In this document: piece by piece, positions 1 through 3,462 of the stretch
How positions within the stretch are numbered: the stretch's first letter is position 1
Layout of the letters: every line of letters begins with the position of its first letter
Assembly (NCBI GenBank): GCA_945900935.1
Contig: CAMDKT010000171.1
Coordinates: 1 to 9,912, forward strand
DNA length: 9,912 nt
From: Candidatus Sulfopaludibacter sp. SbA3
Lineage (GTDB): Bacteria > Acidobacteriota > Terriglobia > Bryobacterales > Bryobacteraceae
Direction: 5' to 3'
The notes under the pieces: model-generated
Told to the model about the DNA's origin: nothing
Seen by the model: the letters and a program-made list of their open reading frames with translations, nothing else
The model's database searches: none
Translations under genes and position numbers: made by a program

Positions 1-76
1 CACCGCGGCTTTTGACCGAAGCAGCTTCCGGCAGTTTGGAACCTCCCCCTACAGGGCGGCTCCGAAGGGCCTTCCT

Positions 77-460
77 TCATCTTCCGCACAGCATGGCGCT
101 ATTCGCTCCTTCTTGACACAACGTCTCCGTAACAGCGCCAGGTTCGAGCGGAATGGTGACGCGCAGACGGTCGGACACTCGCAGTTCCAGATTCGGCCGA
201 ACCTGTGTTTTGAACCCGCGGGTGGTCGCGCTTAAGGTGTAGGTACCGATGGGGAGCACCGGAATCACGAAGTTTCCGTCTGATCCGGTGACGGCTTCGC
301 TGAGAGCCGAGGTGCCCTGATTCCGTACGCTGATCTTAACGCCAGGAACAACGGCGCCGGAGCCGTCTATCACCGTGCCGAGAATCGTGCCGGAATCCAG
401 TTGCGCAGCCAGCGGAATTGGAGCGAAGAGGAACAGATAAAGTGTCAGCAATTTTCTCAT
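77..460 (-). pseudogene. Truncated N-terminus of a carboxypeptidase-regulatory-like TonB-dependent receptor
   Basis: The 127-residue frame starts with a signal peptide (hydrophobic residues about 4-18, cleavage near PLAA/Q) followed by one CarboxypepD_reg-like beta-sandwich at about residues 21-108 (key pieces GTVIDGSGAVVPGVKI, SDGNFVIPVLPIGTYTL, GFKTQVRP). In Acidobacteriota this module is the N-terminal extension of very large Oar-like outer-membrane receptors for export or uptake of polymers. There the phrase GAVTET runs on into a plug domain and barrel. Here the resemblance stops at GAVTET (about residues 108-113), and 14 unrelated residues precede a TGA. About 900 residues expected in the family are missing, so this is a remnant. 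No Shine-Dalgarno precedes the ATG. An extended -10-like TGATATAAA (472-480) lies close upstream. A short secreted carrier of the domain is the alternative but less likely. Confidence 0.65.
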
Positions 461-471
461 GATGCGGATAG

Positions 472-480
472 TTTATATCA
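472..480 (-). promoter_or_regulatory. Possible extended -10 element upstream of the receptor remnant
   Basis: Read on the minus strand this is TGATATAAA, an extended -10 (TGnTATAAA). It sits in a locally AT-rich stretch (about 461-520) in otherwise GC-rich DNA. No -35 match is present at 17 nt, and the predicted start site would lie only about 6 nt before the ATG at 460, leaving no room for a ribosome site. A second -10-like TATAAG is at 489-494. Weak support only. Confidence 0.2.
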
Positions 481-543
481 CGCGCAGACTTATAGCGGCT
501 GTAATTAAATAAATGTAGCAGACAAACTCGCGGTACGGAACTT

Positions 544-1155
544 TTACGAAAGCCGAGATCGCCCATGCCGGGGCGCGGTCCGGGGTGAACTCAATTCGAG
601 GCCGGTTGCGGCTTCCTCCGTCCAACGCAGTTGCATTAGGGGCGCAGATGTTTTTCGAGGCGCGCGCCAGGGCGCGCTGATGGGGAGGGGGTTTGGCGAT
701 GCCGGGAATGGGATCGGCGGCGCTGACGCTGGACAAGGCGAGCCGTGAGAGGCAGGACGGGAATCGGGCCGAGGCGAATTTGCAGACGGGTTTGGAGCAG
801 AAGACGATTCTCGAAGAGATCGCGGCGCTGGCGGCGCAACTCGACGTGTTGAATGAGGAGTTCGCGGCGGTCGCGATTGCGCCGAAGAAGACGAATATGT
901 GACTATTTGCACCGGGTTTGTGCCGGGCTTGTATAAAACCAGGTAATCCCTAATCGGCCAGAATAGAATTGGACGATCATCCACCAAATCCTCGCGTTTG
1001 TGGCCAGAGCCCGGGGTGCTTCCGAGAACTCTGAAACCCTCGACAAATTCACTCATCATCTGACGGGCAAGCCGATAGCCAGCCTCCTCCAGATAATACG
1101 CTCGAATGTCAGCGAGGTCTTGCTGAGCAATCGGCATGAGGATGTAGCGACTCAT
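544..1155 (-). CDS. ParE/RelE-family toxin with its C-terminus replaced by unrelated sequence
   Basis: Residues 1-86 match the ParE branch of the RelE/ParE toxin fold. The N-terminal strand ILMPIAQQDL is followed by helix DIRAYYLEEAG, the region EDLVDDRPILFWPI, and strand YLVLYKPGTNPVQIV. Family members then finish with a final strand (V-x-H-G-x-R-D type) at roughly 95-105 residues. Here similarity ends after PVQIV (about position 895). The frame stays open for 115 more Ser/Pro/Arg-rich residues, which are the antisense of a plus-strand frame (699-902) and have no domain look. The last strand carries active-site residues in the family, so the product is probably inactive (inference). The ATG at 1155 overlaps the antitoxin stop (ATGA), the classic parDE arrangement. 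ParE toxins act on DNA gyrase, but neither the target nor any activity can be read from this sequence. Confidence 0.6.
   Translation of the reverse strand: MSRYILMPIAQQDLADIRAYYLEEAGYRLARQMMSEFVEGFRVLGSTPGSGHKREDLVDDRPILFWPIRDYLVLYKPGTNPVQIVTYSSSSAQSRPPRTPHSTRRVAPPAPRSLRESSSAPNPSANSPRPDSRPASHGSPCPASAPPIPFPASPNPLPISAPWRAPRKTSAPLMQLRWTEEAATGLELSSPRTAPRHGRSRLS
699..902 (+). CDS. Small hypothetical protein, helical, at the ParE breakpoint
   Basis: This is a 67-residue frame starting at ATG 699 with a good ribosome site (GGAGG, 684-688, 10 nt before). It is rich in Ala, Glu, Gln and Leu and looks fully helical. Residues about 13-55 (for example SRERQDGNRAEANLQ, ILEEIAALAAQLDVLNEEFA) suggest a coiled coil. 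I do not recognise a family. Its stop (900-902) falls within 10 nt of the point where ParE similarity is lost on the opposite strand. The segment is therefore probably the end of foreign DNA that replaced the toxin's 3' end, and this frame may be the tail of a longer gene whose front was lost. A TGA at 678-680 closes the frame upstream. It could also be fortuitous. Confidence 0.35.
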   Translation: MPGMGSAALTLDKASRERQDGNRAEANLQTGLEQKTILEEIAALAAQLDVLNEEFAAVAIAPKKTNM

Positions 1156-1424
1156 CCAGTTTTGCGCTTCGACTCACGCAGGTCGAGGTCGTCAATAAGC
1201 CCTTGCATGAATACCTCGCCGTCAACACCTTCGCCGCGTTCGGCTTGGGCGAGACCTTCGTCGATTCGACTGCGAAGTTCGTGCAATTGCACCGCGCGGA
1301 GTTCCTCTTTTTGTTCCATAAAGCGGAGCGCCTCGAGAACGACTTCGCTTGCGGAATTGTAGCGTCCTGACTGGACCTTGTTCGCGACGAGCTGCTCAAG
1401 TTCGGGCGTCAGAATTACGGTCAT
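1152..1424 (-). CDS. ParD-family antitoxin
   Basis: This 90-residue ribbon-helix-helix protein has N-terminal strand MTVILTPELEQLVANKV and helices around SGRYNSASEVVLEALRFMEQ, the hallmark of ParD antitoxins (S-G-x-Y-x-S-A-S-E-V-V-x-E-A-L-R). The acidic C-terminal half (about 45-90) would wrap the ParE toxin. The N-terminal dimer normally binds its own promoter. The start at 1424 is secured by GGAGGT at 1431-1436, 6 nt upstream. The stop overlaps the toxin start by 4 nt (ATGA), so the two are translationally coupled. A sigma-70 type promoter lies at 1452-1480. The gene looks intact although its toxin partner is damaged, so it may persist only as a DNA-binding protein. Confidence 0.88.
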   Translation of the reverse strand: MTVILTPELEQLVANKVQSGRYNSASEVVLEALRFMEQKEELRAVQLHELRSRIDEGLAQAERGEGVDGEVFMQGLIDDLDLRESKRKTG

Positions 1425-1430
1425 GGACTC

Positions 1431-1436
1431 ACCTCC
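1431..1436 (-). promoter_or_regulatory. Ribosome binding site of parD-like gene
   Basis: GGAGGT on the minus strand lies 6 nt upstream of ATG 1424. It is one of the strongest ribosome sites in the window and fixes the antitoxin start. Confidence 0.8.
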
Positions 1437-1451
1437 AGTGATTCAACCCCG

Positions 1452-1480
1452 AGAGTAGCCCAGACGGAGATGGCTGTCAA
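1452..1480 (-). promoter_or_regulatory. Sigma-70-type promoter of the ParD/ParE operon
   Basis: On the minus strand there is a perfect -35 TTGACA (1475-1480), a 17-nt spacer and a -10 TACTCT (1452-1457, 3 of 6 consensus). Transcription would begin near 1445, leaving a leader of about 20 nt that just contains the GGAGGT ribosome site. A ParD repressor would be expected to bind here. A short inverted repeat GGCCT...AGGCC (1485-1489 and 1503-1507) lies immediately upstream, but I cannot assign it as the operator. Confidence 0.6.
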
Positions 1481-1507
1481 TGATGGCCTTTTTTAGTTAC
1501 TTAGGCC

Positions 1508-1563
1508 GTTAGGAATACCCCACGGAGACCTGAAAACTGGGTCTGGGTTGTTCCTCTTCTAAC
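1508..1563. repeat. Imperfect stem-loop
   Basis: GGAATACCCC (1512-1521) pairs with GGGTTGTTCC (1545-1554), with one G-T wobble and one mismatch. After a 4-nt bulge (ACGG), AGACC (1526-1530) pairs with GGTCT (1540-1544) around a 9-nt loop. An outer GTTA (1508-1511) can pair with TAAC (1560-1563) past a 5-nt bulge. On the plus strand it is followed by the T-rich sequence at 1564-1576, so it could act as a weak terminator for plus-strand transcription. It could also be the end of a lost element. Confidence 0.45.
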
Positions 1564-1610
1564 TTTTTGAATTTTTGGAAGGTCTGGAGCCAGTCCGGGG
1601 ACGAAAGATG

Positions 1611-1866
1611 TCACTGCTTCTTCGCGATTGGCGGCAGCGTTACGCCCATACCGGTGAGGGCGGTGGCGGTGTTCTTACGGAGATCGTCGTACTGTCCCAA
1701 AAATGTAAGGAATCCATTCACTCACCCGGTTCGTAGCCGACACAACGCGACTCTCTACGCTGGCGAACGTCTGGATGGAGCGATGATCAGTCGATGAAAC
1801 AGTTAGCGGCTCGCGCGCTTGGGAATTCGCCCTTGCACCCCCGAGCGCAAATTCCGTTGTCGAGTC
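1611..1866 (-). pseudogene. Frameshifted remnant of an unidentified gene
   Basis: Immediately after the DUF2442 stop codon the same frame stays open for 63 codons (1866 down to 1675) without an ATG. It ends in a plausible helical run around residues 30-48 (IQTFASVESRVVSATNRV). A second frame, GTG 1721 to TGA 1611 (36 residues: FLTFLGQYDDLRKN, ATALTGMGVTLPPIAKKQ), takes over where the first loses protein-like character. Read across a single shift near 1720-1725 the two give one continuous helical C-terminal sequence. I do not recognise the family. This is either a decayed gene whose 5' part is gone or a chance overlap of open frames. Confidence 0.3.
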
Positions 1867-2136
1867 TTAGTGGTCCTTGGGCAACCGCGTGATGAGTCGC
1901 TCGCGGGCGGCAATGTCAGCGTGCATCGCATCGGGCGCGAGGTCAATCTCGCCCGGCCAGGCGACCGCGCCCTGATCCACGAAGACGCGCTCGAAGAATT
2001 CCACATCGGTCAGGGGCGCAAGAACACCGGTTAGTTCTTGCCTGGCGAATTGGACACGCCCGCACAATCCGTCCTTGAAACGAACGAACAGGCTATATCC
2101 CGATTCTGGCTTCACTTCGACGACGTCCCAATACAT
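1867..2136 (-). CDS. DUF2442 domain-containing protein
   Basis: This is an 89-residue DUF2442 protein covering the whole domain. The N-terminal strands DVVEVKPESGYSLFVRFKDG are followed by a helix-turn around LTDVEFFERVFVD and the signature VAWPGEIDLAPDAMHADI. The start is placed at ATG 2136 because GGAGGG (2145-2150) lies 8 nt upstream and alignment to the domain begins there. A longer TTG start at 2169 would overlap the preceding gene. It lies 16 nt downstream of the DUF4160 gene in the same orientation. The two domains are commonly found as neighbours and are often listed as a putative toxin-antitoxin-like pair. The biochemical role is not established, and which partner would be the toxin cannot be told from this sequence. 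Confidence 0.85.
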   Translation of the reverse strand: MYWDVVEVKPESGYSLFVRFKDGLCGRVQFARQELTGVLAPLTDVEFFERVFVDQGAVAWPGEIDLAPDAMHADIAARERLITRLPKDH

Positions 2137-2144
2137 AGCAACTA

Positions 2145-2150
2145 CCCTCC
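2145..2150 (-). promoter_or_regulatory. Ribosome binding site deciding the DUF2442 start
   Basis: GGAGGG on the minus strand lies 8 nt before ATG 2136, inside the 16-nt gap after the DUF4160 stop. It supports the 89-residue form over the TTG-initiated longer one. Confidence 0.7.
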
Positions 2151-2152
2151 GT

Positions 2153-2413
2153 TCATGCCAAAGGCTCAATCTTCCGAGGCTGGGCCTTTTCGCGGCAAAG
2201 CCGCCAGTTCTCCAGCAACTCAGCCTGATGCAACGCGCCCCAATCGCCGGCCAGCACCAGAGCGCGACGCGGCAATTCGCCTTGGATCACCGTCAGTGAG
2301 GCGATGTCGATTGTGGCCTCAAATTCGCCATAGCGGGCATGAAAGTGCGGCGGCGCGTGGTCGTTGAAAAACATTCGGATTGCGATCCCATAGAACGAAC
2401 AAATCGTCGGCAT
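2153..2413 (-). CDS. DUF4160 domain-containing protein
   Basis: The 86-residue protein is a complete DUF4160 domain. It opens MPTICSFYGIAIRMFFNDHA, then P-P-H-F-H-A-R-Y-G-E (about residues 21-30), the strand EATIDIASLTVIQGELP, and the C-terminal helix WGALHQAELLENWRLC. The conserved D-H-x-P-P-H-F-H histidine cluster suggests a metal or catalytic site, but no activity is established for the family as far as I know. It is the upstream partner of the DUF2442 gene (16-nt gap), so the pair forms an operon. There is no clear Shine-Dalgarno before ATG 2413. A TGTTAATAT extended -10-like sequence (2426-2434) lies a few bases upstream, which would give an almost leaderless mRNA. A hairpin (2442-2459) sits just beyond it. 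Confidence 0.87.
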   Translation of the reverse strand: MPTICSFYGIAIRMFFNDHAPPHFHARYGEFEATIDIASLTVIQGELPRRALVLAGDWGALHQAELLENWRLCREKAQPRKIEPLA

Positions 2414-2425
2414 CGGGATGTTCTG

Positions 2426-2434
2426 ATATTAACA
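2426..2434 (-). promoter_or_regulatory. Possible extended -10 of the DUF4160-DUF2442 operon
   Basis: The minus strand reads TGTTAATAT: a TG one base before TAATAT, which is 4 of 6 to the -10 consensus. No -35 is recognisable at 17 nt. The predicted start would be about 6 nt upstream of the ATG. Weak. Confidence 0.25.
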
Positions 2435-2441
2435 TTTCCCA

Positions 2442-2459
2442 CAGGGAGGCTCTTCCCTG
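2442..2459. repeat. Short perfect hairpin between the membrane-protein gene and the DUF4160 gene
   Basis: CAGGGA (2442-2447) and TCCCTG (2454-2459) are perfect inverted repeats around a 6-nt loop. No T-run follows on the minus strand, so it is not a canonical intrinsic terminator. Its position just upstream of the DUF4160 promoter candidate would also fit an operator. Confidence 0.4.
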
Positions 2460-2489
2460 ATGCGTTCAGTGCGGCTCGTTGGCCAGCAC

Positions 2490-2993
2490 TCACGCATATT
2501 GTTTTTCTCGCTTCTGAAGCACGCCGTGGATCAGTTCAAGGCGCTCTTTCTCACTATTCATAGTCGCAAAGGAATTATTCAAGGCTGAAAGGGCATTGTA
2601 TTTTTCCATGTGATACCCAATGATCGTTATGATCCCAGACAGCATAGCGAATAACACAGCATAGTCAATCAAGGCATTGAACGACGCATCAAACCCTCGG
2701 GGAGCGCGACCGCATTGGACGACACCCACAATCGCAGATACAACTAAGCCGAAAATGAACCAGCTACTCCACTTGTCCACAAACTTTCCGTTGTTCACTT
2801 CAGCGATCTGAGCGTTCGTGCTGACGACCTGCTGCAGTATTCGCCTCCTCGCTGTTTGGTGTGGGTAAGGACGGGCGTGCGCAATGAGGGCATTCGGTTC
2901 CTGGAGGCGTCGGCAAGGAAGGAATCTCGAATGGATGAGGGGCGTGAGGGAGTTCCGTGTTCGCTTCCTGGAGTTTGAAGTTGGAAACGACAA
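2490..2993 (-). CDS. Two-TM membrane protein with C-terminal helical tail; N-terminus probably frameshifted
   Basis: Residues about 52-167 look like a real protein. A soluble stretch (QQVVSTNAQIAEVNN) is followed by TM1 at about 76-92 (SSWFIFGLVVSAIVGVV), a short loop, TM2 at about 111-127 (YAVLFAMLSGIITIIGY), and a charged helical tail (NSEKERLELIHGVLQKREKQ). I do not recognise the family. Residues 1-50 are Arg/Pro-rich, have no ribosome site and start at TTG 2993, so they are suspect. The overlapping frame from 3000 to 2800 instead encodes a Pro-rich segment with a zinc-ribbon-like C-P-H-C motif. A one-base shift near 2820-2840 would join it to the membrane part. The stop is TGA at 2490. 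If the frame is genuine as it stands, translation might begin at an internal GTG (2798). No partner gene is obvious. Confidence 0.5.
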   Translation of the reverse strand: MSFPTSNSRKRTRNSLTPLIHSRFLPCRRLQEPNALIAHARPYPHQTARRRILQQVVSTNAQIAEVNNGKFVDKWSSWFIFGLVVSAIVGVVQCGRAPRGFDASFNALIDYAVLFAMLSGIITIIGYHMEKYNALSALNNSFATMNSEKERLELIHGVLQKREKQYA

Positions 2994-3462
2994 TAGTCAA
3001 GAGTGGCGGCGAGAGCGTTGAGCCGCCCCTGTCGCGCGTGTCGCCGGCCGCGAGCTAGTTATCGCGGAGCTACGAGTTTCGCGCCGCACAATACTGGCCG
3101 CTGATGAACGCCGATTCACGCGGATAACACGAGACTTTTTATCGGCGTTGATCAGCGTTCATCAGCGGCCAATCGTCCAAGCCCCGAGAATCTTCTTACT
3201 CCAAACCAGGAACCGCGCGGCCGGGGATTCAGATGTCTTCGACATGTACTTCTTTCCTCTAGCGAGAGGATGGCATCCTACCTAACGGCGATCCGCGGAC
3301 GAGGCGTTCGCATGCGGCGAGATCCTCTTGCACTATGACATCGCCGGGACGAAGTTCGAGGCCGCGGCGGGCAACCTTTGCAAGATCGCCGTCATCACCA
3401 GATGGCTGGGCCGCGGCGCGTTGCGACTCGCCTAACTGGTTCAAGCGTGCTATCCATTGATA
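2994..3462. other. Divergent intergenic region without a confident gene
   Basis: The interval separates the minus-strand accessory genes from the plus-strand operon. It contains a GC hairpin (GGCGGC 3005-3010 with GCCGCC 3022-3027) and the 77-nt palindrome at 3095-3171. Both strands carry short open frames between about 3259 and 3440: the minus strand has the run DLAKVARRGLELRPGD, and the plus strand has the run GEILLHYDIAGTKFEAA, ending at a TAA at 3434-3436. Either could be gene debris, but neither has a start with a ribosome site or a recognisable family. No convincing promoter for the glucosidase gene could be found. Confidence 0.5.
3095..3171. repeat. 77-nt near-perfect palindrome (long hairpin)
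   Basis: The outer arms TGGCCGCTGATGAACGC (3095-3111) and GCGTTCATCAGCGGCCA (3155-3171) are perfectly complementary over 17 bp. Pairing continues inward to 3129/3137, so 35 positions face each other with 30 Watson-Crick pairs, one G-T and four mismatches, around a 7-nt loop (3130-3136). The right arm contains two tandem 10-mers of the form GCGTTSATCA (3145-3154 and 3155-3164). The left arm has their diverged complements. The DNA is non-coding on both strands. It may be a dispersed palindromic repeat unit, a recombination or transposition substrate, or a structured RNA. Confidence 0.85.

Larger units (their letters stand above)
1437..1866. other. 430-nt stretch without a confident intact gene
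   Basis: This interval holds the parD promoter, a hairpin (1508-1563) and minus-strand coding-like debris directly downstream of the DUF2442 gene (1611-1866). The longest plus-strand frame (1567-1797) has an amino-acid composition unlike a folded protein and no family resemblance, so it is not called. No tRNA or transposase is visible. Confidence 0.5.

Noticed and set aside
1722..1738. tRNA T-arm-like string around GGTTCG
   Set aside because: The loop has T instead of the invariant A58 equivalent, and no acceptor, D or anticodon arms pair around it.
2038..2367. Plus-strand frames of 74 and 109 codons opposite the DUF4160-DUF2442 genes
   Set aside because: They are antisense to two recognisable domain families and have no ribosome site or motif.
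3005..3027. GC hairpin GGCGGC/GCCGCC as an intrinsic terminator
   Set aside because: Only six pairs, an 11-nt loop and no T-run on either side, so I do not call a terminator.
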